This document shows positions 8,925-18,310 of a stretch of DNA of 64,000 nt, piece after piece; within the stretch, counting starts at the first letter, position 1; the number at the start of each line of letters is the position of its first letter. The stretch spans positions 50,496 through 114,495 of the forward strand of contig NZ_AWZV01000025.1 in assembly GCF_000472545.1 (NCBI RefSeq), in the 5' to 3' direction. The notes beneath the pieces were generated by a model. That model was not told the DNA's origin. It did no database searches and saw only the letters and a program-made list of their open reading frames with translations. This stretch comes from Burkholderia sp. WSM2232 (GTDB taxonomy: Bacteria > Pseudomonadota > Gammaproteobacteria > Burkholderiales > Burkholderiaceae). Both the position numbers and the translations under genes were made by a program.

Positions 8925-9217
8925 TACAAAACCCTTAATCCGTGTTGTGAAATTCGCGGTGCGGCACGGCATGTGCCGCACGGTACGCAAGCATGCCACA
9001 CACATGCGTACCGCGTAGGAACGCCGACGCTGCGCAAGTGTCCATTCCCATGGGAAACCCCGGAAAACTGCGTGTGGATTGACGAGCGGCAATGCGTGTA
9101 AATTTCGCCAGGAAGGCTCGCATGACCCAGGGCGCCACCCTTGCAGACGAGGCCATGCACCGGCTACCCTTTCAAAACGATGACGCACGAAGGCGTCGTC
9201 CTTACATCGGGCAAAAG

Positions 9218-9898
9218 ATGGAAGACCCAGCGATGGAAGATTCCGACGAATTGCTGCTCCCGGTCTGGCGCGCGAATCTCGTGCTGCTCACGCGCGAAGT
9301 CGGCGCGGCGACGCGCCTCGCACGCATGATGACGTTCTCCGCGAGCTATCTGAAGTTGATGTTGTCCGGCCAGCGCGAATTCAGCGAGGAGTTCGTGCGC
9401 GGCATAGAAGCGGTGACCGGCTTGCCGAACGGCTGGATGAACACGCCGCACAGCGAAGCGGAAATTCCCGCCAACGCGCGCGCCGCAATCGACAACGAAG
9501 AGCCGCTCGCGCGCTTTCGCGGCACCGCGCATCCGGTGCGAAAAAAGACCGTGCTGCGGCCGCCCGAGCCGATTTTCGGCCAGACCTCGCCGGCTAAACG
9601 AATGGAGGACGAAACGCTGGACGCCGAAGCGCATCGGCGTCAGGCCTATTTCCGCAAGGTCCGCGAGCTGGCAGTCCAGGAAGTGCGGCGTTTCGAGCGA
9701 CATCTCGCGCATGCGCCGGTCGAGCTGACGTCGTTGCGATCGAGGGTGGAAGACGTGATTGCCGCCGCCGAGCGCGACGATCCCATTCAGGCCGATCTTG
9801 CCGGGCGGCTCGAACAGATCGAGAAGCACCGTCATTTGCTGCTGCGGCATGTGGAGAGCTTGCAGGCTTTGCTCGGGCAATTGGGCGAGGGCGACTGA
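9218..9898 (+). CDS. Unknown protein with repressor-like N-terminal region
   Basis: A 226-aa protein I do not recognise. Residues about 10-70 (WRANLVLLTREVG ... SYLKLMLSGQREFSEEFVRGIEAVTGLP) have the spacing of a lambda-repressor/XRE-like helix-turn-helix, including the LSG and IE..TGLP pattern. The middle is polar and probably disordered; the C-terminal 80 residues are charged and heptad-like, suggesting coiled coil. ATG 9218 was chosen over upstream starts because the earlier sequence is basic and unstructured; ATG 9233 is also possible. It ends 55 bases before the transglutaminase-like gene, so the two may be cotranscribed. No function is claimed. Confidence 0.7.
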   Translation: MEDPAMEDSDELLLPVWRANLVLLTREVGAATRLARMMTFSASYLKLMLSGQREFSEEFVRGIEAVTGLPNGWMNTPHSEAEIPANARAAIDNEEPLARFRGTAHPVRKKTVLRPPEPIFGQTSPAKRMEDETLDAEAHRRQAYFRKVRELAVQEVRRFERHLAHAPVELTSLRSRVEDVIAAAERDDPIQADLAGRLEQIEKHRHLLLRHVESLQALLGQLGEGD

Positions 9899-9953
9899 TG
9901 CGCGTTCCCATCCGCAAGAGGCTCACGCGGGCGCCGCGCGGCACAGGGCGCTC

Positions 9954-11897
9954 ATGACGCGCCGCCCGAGGTGCCTTAGCATGGCCGCGGCGCTTGCCTT
10001 GGTCGCCGCAGCCTCTGGCGCATGCGCGGAGGCGGCGGACGCGTCGAACGCGCCGGACGCGGCATCTGCTGCATCCACCGACGAGCGCGCGCCCTACACG
10101 ACGGAGCGCGACGTGCATCTCTTCACGATCCAGAAGGACGGTTCCGTCGAGGAACACGACGACAGCGTGTTGCGCGCGAACACCATGAGCGGCGTGGACG
10201 ACATCGCGCAACGTTACGTGTGGTTCAACAAGGACATCGAGCAGGTGCAGTTGCTCGCCGCCGAAACCATCGCCCCCGATGGCGCGACCCAGGTGGTTGG
10301 TCCGGAAGCGATTCGCGACGTTCAGGAGCCGCGTTCGGCGGGCGCGCCGAGCTTTCAGGACGGCGTGTTGCGCACGGTGATTTTTCCCGGCGTAGAGCCG
10401 GGCTCGCGCGTGCATCTGGCGTTTCGCAAGACCCGCATGAAGCCCTTGCAGGCGGGTACTTTCGCGTACCTCGTGGAGCCGACCCGCGAGCCGGTAGAAG
10501 AGCAGCGCCTGATCTTCGATCTGCCCGCCGACGTGCCGCTTTATGCCGACGCGCGCGGCTACACCGCACAGCCGCCGGTCACCGCGAACGGCCGCACGCG
10601 CTACGAATTCCGCTACCGGCATGGGCCGTATGCGCGGCTCGAAGCGGGCGCGGTCGGCTATGCGAACTGGGGCGATCGTCTGATGGTCTCGACTGTGCCC
10701 GACTTCGCGAGCTTCGCGGCGCGCTATCGCGTGCCCGCTATCGACGCTACTTTCGGCGACCCGGCCATCGTGCGGCTCGCGCAGTCGCTCACCGCGCGAG
10801 CCGCCGATCCGCGTGAGAAGGCGCACATCCTGTACGACTGGATGCGCATGAACATCCGCTACGTGGCGCTGTACCTCGGCGAGACCGCTGCGATCCCGCA
10901 CAAGGCCGCGGACATTCTGCGCAACCGTTATGGTGACTGCAAGGACCACGTCGCGCTGTACAGCGCGTTGCTGGCCGCTGTCGGCATTCGCAGCGAAGCC
11001 GTGCTGCTCAATCTCGGGCCGTACTACACCTTGCCTGACGTGCCCGGCTACGGCGCGAGCGCCATCAATCACGCAATTGTCTGGATTCCTGAACTGTCGC
11101 TGTACGCGGACACGACCGCAGGCGGCGTCGGCTTCGGCTATCTGCCGGTGGCCGTCATGGACCGGCCGGTGCTGCTGGTCGGCGAGGGGGTGCTCTCGCG
11201 CACGCCCGCCACGCAGGAACGCGAGCGGACGGCCCGCGTGCAGATCGACGTCGACGAAAACGGCACCGCGCGTTACGGCTATCGCGTGGAAGATGCGGGC
11301 TTCACCGCCGAAATCGAGCGCAATATCTTTCGGCGTGCATCGCGCCAGCGCACGCAGCAGATTGCCGGCAATCGTCTGTTGCAAACCGGACTGCATGGCA
11401 GCGCGCAATTGCAGACGGGCGATGTGGCCGCGACCGACGGACCGTTCGCGACATCGATGCAGGGCAAGCTCGAGCATTTCGTCTGGATGGACGGCACGAC
11501 CGCCGTGCCCGCCCTGACGAGCTTTTCCGGCGGCATGGACTCGCAGGTCCAGGCATGGCTTGCCGAGCCTGTGCGCACGCAGCCGTGGGCCTGCATTGGC
11601 GGTGCGTTCGACGAGACCCTCGAGATCACGCTGCCGCGCTTTGCCAGGCTAACCGACATACCCGCCGATACGGAAGTGCAGAACCGCTACGTGAGGTTCT
11701 CGTCGCGCTATGTTTTCGATCCGGCGGCGCGGGTGCTTCAGGTGAGACGCCAGCTTCGCGCCGCCTTCGGTCACCAGATGTGCAGCGCCGAAGAGTTTGA
11801 GGCCATGCAGGAAGATCTGGTGCGGATCGAGCGCGACCTCGACGCGCAGATCGTCGTCAAGGCCGCGCGGCTCAGTCAGGCTGCGAGCGCGAACTAG
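9954..11897 (+). CDS. Exported DUF3857/transglutaminase-like protein
   Basis: A 647-aa protein with an Ala-rich signal peptide (cleavage near GACAEA). The N-terminal half resembles DUF3857: TTERDVHLFTIQKDGSVEEHDD and GVEPGSRVHLAFRKT. The second half has a transglutaminase-like domain with the full Cys-His-Asp set in RYGDCKDHVALYSALL, INHAIVWIP and LYADTT. Such proteins are usually periplasmic, with peptidase or crosslinking roles that are mostly unknown. The end lies five bases from the end of the convergent LivK-like gene, with no terminator between. Confidence 0.85.
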   Translation: MTRRPRCLSMAAALALVAAASGACAEAADASNAPDAASAASTDERAPYTTERDVHLFTIQKDGSVEEHDDSVLRANTMSGVDDIAQRYVWFNKDIEQVQLLAAETIAPDGATQVVGPEAIRDVQEPRSAGAPSFQDGVLRTVIFPGVEPGSRVHLAFRKTRMKPLQAGTFAYLVEPTREPVEEQRLIFDLPADVPLYADARGYTAQPPVTANGRTRYEFRYRHGPYARLEAGAVGYANWGDRLMVSTVPDFASFAARYRVPAIDATFGDPAIVRLAQSLTARAADPREKAHILYDWMRMNIRYVALYLGETAAIPHKAADILRNRYGDCKDHVALYSALLAAVGIRSEAVLLNLGPYYTLPDVPGYGASAINHAIVWIPELSLYADTTAGGVGFGYLPVAVMDRPVLLVGEGVLSRTPATQERERTARVQIDVDENGTARYGYRVEDAGFTAEIERNIFRRASRQRTQQIAGNRLLQTGLHGSAQLQTGDVAATDGPFATSMQGKLEHFVWMDGTTAVPALTSFSGGMDSQVQAWLAEPVRTQPWACIGGAFDETLEITLPRFARLTDIPADTEVQNRYVRFSSRYVFDPAARVLQVRRQLRAAFGHQMCSAEEFEAMQEDLVRIERDLDAQIVVKAARLSQAASAN

Positions 11898-11902
11898 CCG
11901 CC

Positions 11903-13102
11903 TCAGGTGCCGCTCTTCGTGACGATCGGCACCCACGCGCCGTTCTTCACCTGATACAGCGTCGAGGCGCCGCTTTTCAGAGCACCGGTTTTGTCGAACG
12001 AGATTTTGCCGGTCACGCCTTCGAAGTCGATTGTCTTGAGCACGGGGCGGTAGTCGTTGGGCGAAGTGGATTTCGCCTGCTGCATGGCCCGGATCGCGGC
12101 CCATGCGCCGTCGTAGCCGAACGGCGCATACGAGAGAATCTCGCCGCCGAAGCGCTTCTTGAACTTCGTTGAGAAGTCCTTGCCGCCGGGCAGTTGCGCG
12201 AGCGGGCGGCCGTATTCCCAGGCCATCACGCCTTCGGCCGCGTCGCCGGCGAGCTTGATGAACTCCGGATCTTCAACGCCTCCGCCGCCCACCAGTTGCG
12301 CGGTCACGCCAAGCTGTTTCATGCGCCGCGCGAAGCCCGCGGCCTGCGTATCGAGCCCGCCGAAGAAGATCAGATCCGCATTCGCTGCCTTGATCTTGGT
12401 GAGCTGCGTGCTGAAATCCACCGCGTGGTTGTCGGTGTACTCGCGCGCGACGATGGTGCCGCCGTGCGCTTTCACGGCCTTCTCGAACTCGTCCGCTTCG
12501 CCCTGGCCAAAGGCGGTGCGGTCGTCGATGATCGCGATGCGTTTCGCCTTCGTCACCTCGACTGCGTAGACGCCTGCGTTGCCCGCGTTTTGCGCGTCGG
12601 TGGAGATCACCATGAAGGTGTTCGCGAAGCCGCGGCCGGTGATGATCGGGTTGGTGGCGGCAGGGTCGATCACCGGAATGCCGGCCTGCTCGTAGACCTG
12701 CGAGGCGGGAATCGTCGTGCCCGAGTTGAAGTGGCCGACCACCACCGAGACGCCCGAGTCCACCAGCTTCTGCGCGACCTGCACGCCGATGCGCGGGTCC
12801 GCCTGGTCGTCCTGCGAAACGATCTGGAATTGCGCGAGCTTGTCGCCGATCCTGATCTTCTGCGCGTTGGCTTCTTCGATGGCGAGCCGCACGCCGTTTT
12901 CGAGGTCCTTGCCGTAGCCGGCGTTCGCGCCCGTCATCGGCCCGGCGAAGCCGATCTTGACGGGCAGGTCGTCGGCGAAACTGCCGGCCGATGCGACGGC
13001 AAAGAGGGCGCCGACGCACAGAACAAGCGGTTTGAGCATGCTGTGCATGGTGTAGTGCCCGGTGTGGTGCTCCGTGTGGTGGCTGGTGCGGCGGTTACTC
13101 AT
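11903..13102 (-). CDS. Branched-chain amino acid ABC transporter binding protein (LivK/BraC type)
   Basis: Periplasmic type-I binding protein of 399 aa. After the signal sequence come DLPVKIGFAGPMTGANAGYGKDLENGVRLAIEEAN and the GVQVAQKLVDSGVSVVVGHFNSGTTIPAS block, both typical of LivK/BraC. A strong GAGGAGAG sequence precedes ATG 13102, supporting this start, although it puts 18 polar, His-rich residues (SHHTEHHTGHYT) ahead of the hydrophobic signal core; ATG 13048 or 13039 would give a conventional signal peptide. No permease or ATPase genes are adjacent, so it is an orphan here. Confidence 0.92.
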   Translation of the reverse strand: MSNRRTSHHTEHHTGHYTMHSMLKPLVLCVGALFAVASAGSFADDLPVKIGFAGPMTGANAGYGKDLENGVRLAIEEANAQKIRIGDKLAQFQIVSQDDQADPRIGVQVAQKLVDSGVSVVVGHFNSGTTIPASQVYEQAGIPVIDPAATNPIITGRGFANTFMVISTDAQNAGNAGVYAVEVTKAKRIAIIDDRTAFGQGEADEFEKAVKAHGGTIVAREYTDNHAVDFSTQLTKIKAANADLIFFGGLDTQAAGFARRMKQLGVTAQLVGGGGVEDPEFIKLAGDAAEGVMAWEYGRPLAQLPGGKDFSTKFKKRFGGEILSYAPFGYDGAWAAIRAMQQAKSTSPNDYRPVLKTIDFEGVTGKISFDKTGALKSGASTLYQVKNGAWVPIVTKSGT

Positions 13103-13734
13103 GGTCTCTCCTCACTTCGTCGGTTCAGGTGTGAAAGCGGCAAGGTGATGACGCGGGTCGGGCGAGCCGCTCGAGCACTCAGCAAGTACTCAGCGAGCGC
13201 TCAGCGAGCGCGGGAGCGGTCACCGATGGGGCAGGCGTTTTCACACAGGCGCGTACGCTTGCGATCACGCTGGCTGGATCAGATGACGTTGCATTCGCAC
13301 GCCGGTCATGTGGCGCGAATATAGGAAGCCAATATGCGGCCGTCTTGGCAGTTCGCGACGCTTTCAATGAGCATTTCGGCACAGCGGGCACGGGCCGTTG
13401 CACGCGCTGCGCCGCCTGGCGCATCGGCAGTGCGGATTGGCGCACATGCCTGGCTCATGCGTGGCACCTGTTGGCACCTGTTTGGGACATTGTTCGCACG
13501 TGGATGGGCCGTACGTGGCCCAGACGTGGCCGAGACCTGGCGCACACGTGGCCCACACGTGGCCCATGCGGGGACGCTTTCCACTGCAAAAAGAAAGGCC
13601 ACGGGGAACAACACGGCCTGAAGAAACCCCACGCGCACCTGCCGGCGTGGGATTCGAAGACAGGAAAAGAAAGACCGCGCGACGCACGGCGCACCACGCG
13701 CGCCGCGCCGCTGGGCCGGTACTGGCAGCGAGTC
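13103..13734. other. Long intergenic region, no credible gene
   Basis: Open frames exist on both strands but have no recognisable family, no consistent start signals and repetitive content. The region holds CTCAGCGAGCG-type repeats near 13175-13210, a TGGCACCTGT doublet near 13463, and an 11-bp tandem array (13513-13567). The promoter of the LivK-like gene should lie in its left part. Confidence 0.6.
13513..13567. repeat. Five 11-bp tandem repeats
   Basis: Units ACGTGGCCCAG, ACGTGGCCGAG, ACCTGGCGCAC, ACGTGGCCCAC and ACGTGGCCCAT follow without gaps. An additional ACGTGG at 13498 is out of phase. The unit is close to one DNA helical turn. Confidence 0.9.
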
Positions 13735-14196
13735 TTACCGCTCGCCTTGCTGGCGCAGCACTTCTTCGCGCAGACGTAGCAGCGGCGCTTTGGTTTCTTC
13801 GTCGGCCCAGGTGTCGAGGTCGTCGATTGCGCGCTGGCAGCCGTCCAGCACGAGGTCGAGATCTACGGGCACGCCGTTGTTCAGCGCAAACTCGATGGTT
13901 TCCGCAAACTGCTGGCACTCTTCTTCGCCGTACGAAATGTCGAGGTTGTCCGCGATCACTTCGGCAATGTTGCTACGCGCCTTGTCGTCGGGCGTCACCA
14001 TGTCGATGATGCCGCGCGCCACCGCGGGCGAGTAATAGAGCGCAATGTCGAGCCACTGCGCGGGATCGAAGTCGGGCTGGTCGAACTGGTTTTCGAAGAA
14101 CTCGATGGCTTCCTGTTCGTGCACCTCGTCAGCGTCGACGCTCATGCACAACTGCTCAAAATACTCTTCCCGCTCGCTGCGGATGTAACCGTCCAT
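13735..14196 (-). CDS. Small acidic conserved-looking protein
   Basis: A 153-aa, strongly acidic, Glu/Asp-rich, predicted helical cytoplasmic protein (DGYIRSEREEYFEQL, DPAQWLDIALYYSPAVARGIIDMV, SYGEEECQQFAETIEFALNNG). I do not recognise the family. ATG 14196 is preceded by GAGG at good spacing; the frame continues upstream but that part is basic and low-complexity. No signal peptide or membrane segment. It stands alone between a repeat-rich gap and pdxY, which is on the same strand 231 bases upstream. Confidence 0.75.
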   Translation of the reverse strand: MDGYIRSEREEYFEQLCMSVDADEVHEQEAIEFFENQFDQPDFDPAQWLDIALYYSPAVARGIIDMVTPDDKARSNIAEVIADNLDISYGEEECQQFAETIEFALNNGVPVDLDLVLDGCQRAIDDLDTWADEETKAPLLRLREEVLRQQGER

Positions 14197-14350
14197 CAAT
14201 GCCTCGTCTGCTGAATACCGGATGCGTGTGAAAGTCGCCGCGCGCGGCCGTTGCCCAGCGCGCGGCACGCATTATAGGACGAGCGCCCGGCGCGCGAGGT
14301 TCCATGCAGCGTCATGCAGGCAGCAGCGACGCCGCGCCCGAGGCGCAGCG

Positions 14351-14389
14351 CGACAACGAAACGCGACAACGAAACGCGACAACGAAACG
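14351..14389. repeat. Three 13-bp tandem repeats
   Basis: CGACAACGAAACG is repeated exactly three times (14351, 14364, 14377), downstream of the pdxY stop. A fourth, degraded copy may begin at 14390. Confidence 0.95.
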
Positions 14390-14427
14390 CGACGGCGACG
14401 CGTCCGAAGGCGAGCAGCGCGCGCCGT

Positions 14428-15294
14428 CTAAGCGGTTTCTGCCACCCACGCGTCGAACCATTCGCGCGGCTGCGCGATTTCGTTTTGCGCGGCCACCAGT
14501 TCCAGTTCGTAGCGCCCGGCCTGCCAGGTTGTCTTGACCACCGCGTTGACGGCGGCGAGCGTGTGTTCGAAGGCAGCGCGAATCGTATCGCCGAGCAGCG
14601 TGCGCGCGACGAACACCGCGCTCGTCACATCGCCCACGCCGACCGGCTGGCGCGCGAACGGATAGAGTGGGCGCTGACCCATCCATGCCTCGCGCTCGGT
14701 GACGACCAGCATGTTGAAGCGGTCCGCGGGACTGTTGCGGTCGAGCAGATGTTTGACCAGCACAAGCTTGGGTCCGCGCGCGATGATTTCCCGGCAGGCG
14801 GTGACGGCTTCTTCCAGCGTTTCGATTTCGCGGCCGACGAGCCGTTGCAATTCGGTGTGGTTCGGCGCCATCGCGTCGGCCATTTCCGGCATGGTGTTGA
14901 CGAGAAACTCCTGGATGCCCGGCTCGACCTTGCAGCCGCCCGCGGCGCCCATGACCGGGTCGCAGAAATACCAGGCGCGCGGATTCGCGGCCTTCACGGC
15001 CTTGACGATTTCGAGTACCGCCTGGGCCTGCTCGGGCGTGCCGAGGTAGCCCGACAGCACCGCGTCGCAGCGCGGCAGCATGCCGATTGCGCCGATGCCT
15101 TCGGCGAGCTCTTCCATCTGCGTGGCGTTGATGGCGGTGCCGGTCCAGTGGCCGTACTGCGTGTGATTCGAAAACTGCACCGTGTTGAGCGGCCACACGT
15201 TCACGCCAAGCCGGCGCATCGGGAAAACGGCCGCGCTATTACCCGCGTGCCCGAAAACGACATGTGACTGAATGCTCAGAACGTTCTTCGTCAT
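14428..15294 (-). CDS. pdxY: Pyridoxal kinase PdxY
   Basis: Phosphorylates pyridoxal to pyridoxal 5'-phosphate in the salvage route; ribokinase superfamily. The 288-aa protein opens with VLSIQSHVVFGHAGNSAAVFPMRRLG, the PdxY/PdxK signature, includes YFCDPVMG and NHTELQRLVG, and has the anion-hole and catalytic GVGDVTSAVF motif near residue 230. It is downstream of glgA on the same strand, but 217 bases separate them and no functional link is evident. A 13-bp tandem repeat lies just beyond its stop. Confidence 0.95.
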   Translation of the reverse strand: MTKNVLSIQSHVVFGHAGNSAAVFPMRRLGVNVWPLNTVQFSNHTQYGHWTGTAINATQMEELAEGIGAIGMLPRCDAVLSGYLGTPEQAQAVLEIVKAVKAANPRAWYFCDPVMGAAGGCKVEPGIQEFLVNTMPEMADAMAPNHTELQRLVGREIETLEEAVTACREIIARGPKLVLVKHLLDRNSPADRFNMLVVTEREAWMGQRPLYPFARQPVGVGDVTSAVFVARTLLGDTIRAAFEHTLAAVNAVVKTTWQAGRYELELVAAQNEIAQPREWFDAWVAETA

Positions 15295-15511
15295 GGTATG
15301 GCTCGCGCAGGCGTACGTGCGCGATCAAGAAAACGGGAGGGATGCGCGGCGATGGTGCACGGGACGTGTGCCGGTCACCTCGCGCGCGGGACTGCTTCAC
15401 ACCTTGCAAGAACAATGCACGGTCTGCATCGTGAAGAGACAATACATGAGTTTGCCGCAAGGCAGGCGATCCGTCCCCGTGTTGTTGCGCCGAACCATCA
15501 CTGCTCAGGGC

Positions 15512-16972
15512 TCAGACGAGCTCCCGATAAAGCGCCAGATAGCGCTCCGCCGACGCGCCCCAGCCGAAATCCTGGCGCATCGCGCGGCGCTGCGCCGCTT
15601 TCCATTCGGTGCGCCGGCCATGCAGCGCGAAAGCGCGGCGAATCGCCGCCGTCAGGCTGCGCGACGTAAAGCGCTCGAACACGAAGCCGGTGGCGAGATC
15701 TTCGGCGAGATTTTCGAGCGATGCGTCCACCACGGTGTCGGCCAGACCGCCCACGCTATGCACGAGCGGCAGCGAGCCGTAGGCGAGCGCATACAACTGC
15801 GTGAGGCCGCACGGCTCGAAGCGCGACGGCACGGCAATCACGTCGCTGCCAGCAATGATGGTATGCGCGAGCGTTTCGTCGAAGCCCAGTTCCACCGCGA
15901 CACACTCCGGGTGCGTCTGCGCGACGCGCTTCAGGCCGTTTTCGAGCGCGGGGTCGCCGGTGCCGAACACCACCAGTTGACCGCCGCGCCTGACGATTTC
16001 CGGCACGGTTTCGAGCAGCAGATCGAGGCCTTTCTGCTCGGTGAGGCGGCTCACCACGCCGAACAGCAGCGCATCGCTTTTTTGCGCGAGACCGAAGCGT
16101 TTTTGCAATGCCTCCTTGCAGGCGAGCTTGCCGGCGAGCTTCGTTGCGGTGTAGCGGTGCTCGAGGAGCGCGTCGCTGGCCGGGTTCCACACCGTGTAAT
16201 CCACGCCGTTCAGAATGCCGCTCAGGTCGTGCGCGCGGCTGCGCAGCAGGCCGTCGAGCCCGCCGCCTTGCGCGAGCGTCTGGATTTCGCGCGCGTACGT
16301 TGGGCTCACGGTCGTGATGCGGTCGCTGTAGAAAAGCCCCGCCTTCAGAAACGACAGTTGTCCGTAGAATTCGACGCCTTGCATGCTGAAGAAGTCGTCC
16401 GGCAAACCGAGCTGGCCGAACTGATGCGCGGGAAACACGCCCTGATACGCAAGGTTGTGCACGGTAAAGACACTGCGCGCGGGCGCGCGGCCCTGCTGCC
16501 GTTCGGCCGCTTTCAGGTAGGCGGCGGCGAGCCCGGCATGCCAGTCGTGCGCATGCACGATCTGCGGCGACCACGCCGGATCGAGCTGCTGCGCAAGTTG
16601 CGCGGCGACCCAGCCGACGAGCGCGAAACGCTGCGCGTTGTCGCCGTAGGGCACAAGTTCGTCGTTTAGATAGGGATTGCCGGGCCGGTCGTACAGCGTG
16701 GCGGCGCGGATCATGTAGACGATAAGCCCGTTCGAGGGCAGCGTGCCCTGTTCCAGCGCGACGCCCGGTGCATCGAAACGGCGGCCCAGTTGCGCGACCG
16801 GACGCACGTCGCGCAGACCGGCGGCCACCGCCGGAAAACCCGGCAGCAGCACGCGCACGTCGGCGCCGCGCTCGACCAGTGCGGCGGGCAGCGCGCCCGC
16901 GACGTCGGCGAGACCGCCTGTCTTGAGGAGGGGATACAGCTCGCTGGCGACGTGCAGGGCGCGAATCGTCAT
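15512..16972 (-). CDS. glgA: Glycogen synthase
   Basis: Transfers glucose from ADP-glucose to growing alpha-1,4-glucan; GT5 family, GT-B fold. The 486-aa product begins MTIRALHVASELYPLLKTGGLADVAG, with the KTGGLADV ADP-glucose-binding motif at about 17-24. The C-terminal half has SRLTEQKGLDLLLE and the acceptor/donor loop PSRFEPCGLTQLYALAYGSLPLVHSVGGLADTV. It follows glgC on the same strand after 78 bases, so donor-making and polymerising enzymes are probably coexpressed. No branching or debranching enzyme gene is in the window. Confidence 0.97.
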   Translation of the reverse strand: MTIRALHVASELYPLLKTGGLADVAGALPAALVERGADVRVLLPGFPAVAAGLRDVRPVAQLGRRFDAPGVALEQGTLPSNGLIVYMIRAATLYDRPGNPYLNDELVPYGDNAQRFALVGWVAAQLAQQLDPAWSPQIVHAHDWHAGLAAAYLKAAERQQGRAPARSVFTVHNLAYQGVFPAHQFGQLGLPDDFFSMQGVEFYGQLSFLKAGLFYSDRITTVSPTYAREIQTLAQGGGLDGLLRSRAHDLSGILNGVDYTVWNPASDALLEHRYTATKLAGKLACKEALQKRFGLAQKSDALLFGVVSRLTEQKGLDLLLETVPEIVRRGGQLVVFGTGDPALENGLKRVAQTHPECVAVELGFDETLAHTIIAGSDVIAVPSRFEPCGLTQLYALAYGSLPLVHSVGGLADTVVDASLENLAEDLATGFVFERFTSRSLTAAIRRAFALHGRRTEWKAAQRRAMRQDFGWGASAERYLALYRELV

Positions 16973-17050
16973 AGGCTCGGTCTCGTTCCTTTGAATGCTG
17001 GGGGCGATGAACGGTGCAGGCGGCTTGCGCAGCCCGTGCGCCTGGTCACT

Positions 17051-18310
17051 TCATGTCCTTTGCAGCGACTCGGGCGTGACCAGCACGACGCCGTCGTCGG
17101 TGCGATAGAAACGCTCGGCGTCGCGCACCGGATCTTCACCGATTACCGTTCCGTCCGGAATCGAGCAACCGCGGTCCACGACCACTTTCTGCAAGCGGCA
17201 ACTCGCGCCGACGGTGACCTGCGGCAACAAGACTGCCTCATTGATGTTACAGAACGAACTCACCTTGACGTTCGACGACAACACCGAGCGCGAAATCTGC
17301 GAGCCCGAAATCACACAGCCGCCGCACACGATCAGATTATTGCCCGAGCCTTGCAGGCCCTTCAGGTCGCGCACGAACTTGGCGGGCGGCAGTTGCTCCT
17401 GGTAAGTCCAGATGGGCCAGCTGCGGTCGTAAAGGTCGAGCGTCGGGATCGTGGAGGCGAGGTCGAGATTGGCGGCCCAATAGGCGTCGATCGTGCCCAC
17501 GTCGCGCCAGTACGGCTCGACGTTCGGGTCTGACGACACGCACGACATGCTGAACGGATGCGCGATTGCCGTGCCCTGCGTGACGACGCGCGGCAGGATG
17601 TCCTTGCCGAAGTCGTGGTCGGTATCCACGCTGGAGATGTTCTCCTCTAGCAGTGCATACAGATAGTCGGCATTGAACACGTAGATGCCCATGCTCGCGA
17701 GCGCGGTGTCCGGGCGGCCGGGAATGGCGGGCGGGTCGGCCGGCTTTTCGACGAAGCCGGTAACGCGGCGGTTCTCGTCCACCGCCATCACGCCGAAAGC
17801 AACCGCGTCCATGCGCGGCACCTCGATGCAGCCAACCGTGCAATCGGCGCCGCTCTCCGCGTGATCCGCGATCATGCGCGTGTAGTCCATCTTGTAGATG
17901 TGATCGCCCGCCAGCACGACCACGTACTTCGGCCGGATCGAGCGGATGATGTCCAGATTCTGGAACACCGCGTCGGCCGTGCCGCGATACCAGTGCGCGC
18001 CTTCCACGCGCTGCTGCGCGGGCCACAGGTCGATGAATTCGCCAAACTCGCCGCGCAGGAAACCCCAGCCGCGCTGCAAATGGCGCAACAGCGAGTGCGC
18101 CTTGTACTGCGTGACGACGGCGATGCGGCGGATGCCCGAGTTCAGGCAATTGGACAGCGCGAAATCGATGATGCGGAATTTGCCGCCGAAATGCACAGCC
18201 GGCTTCACCCGCTTGTTGGTGAGCGGACCAAGCCGGGTGCCGCGTCCGCCAGCAAGCACGATGGCGAGGGTGGTGCGTTGCAGATCGTTCAGCCGTGCCG
18301 GAGTATCCAT
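17051..18310 (-). CDS. glgC: Glucose-1-phosphate adenylyltransferase
   Basis: Makes ADP-glucose from glucose-1-phosphate and ATP, the committed step of bacterial glycogen synthesis. The 419-aa protein has the nucleotidyltransferase signature AGGRGTRLGPLTNKRVKPAVHFGGKFRIIDF near its N-terminus, GDHIYKMDY in the middle and a C-terminal left-handed beta-helix region (CVISGSQISRSVLSSNVKV). ATG 18310 is preferred because GGAG lies at correct spacing and it gives MDTPARLNDLQRTTLAIVL; the frame continues 12 residues upstream. It leads a glgC-glgA unit. The sequence does not reveal its allosteric control. Confidence 0.97.
   Translation of the reverse strand: MDTPARLNDLQRTTLAIVLAGGRGTRLGPLTNKRVKPAVHFGGKFRIIDFALSNCLNSGIRRIAVVTQYKAHSLLRHLQRGWGFLRGEFGEFIDLWPAQQRVEGAHWYRGTADAVFQNLDIIRSIRPKYVVVLAGDHIYKMDYTRMIADHAESGADCTVGCIEVPRMDAVAFGVMAVDENRRVTGFVEKPADPPAIPGRPDTALASMGIYVFNADYLYALLEENISSVDTDHDFGKDILPRVVTQGTAIAHPFSMSCVSSDPNVEPYWRDVGTIDAYWAANLDLASTIPTLDLYDRSWPIWTYQEQLPPAKFVRDLKGLQGSGNNLIVCGGCVISGSQISRSVLSSNVKVSSFCNINEAVLLPQVTVGASCRLQKVVVDRGCSIPDGTVIGEDPVRDAERFYRTDDGVVLVTPESLQRT

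Noticed and set aside
9594..11477. Long minus-strand open frame opposite the transglutaminase-like gene
   Set aside because: Low-complexity Arg-rich translation with no family motif; the plus strand carries a complete catalytic Cys-His-Asp set.
13306..13638. Overlapping small open frames in the 13.1-13.7 kb gap
   Set aside because: They run through the 11-bp tandem array on both strands and lack ribosome-binding sequences or recognisable content.
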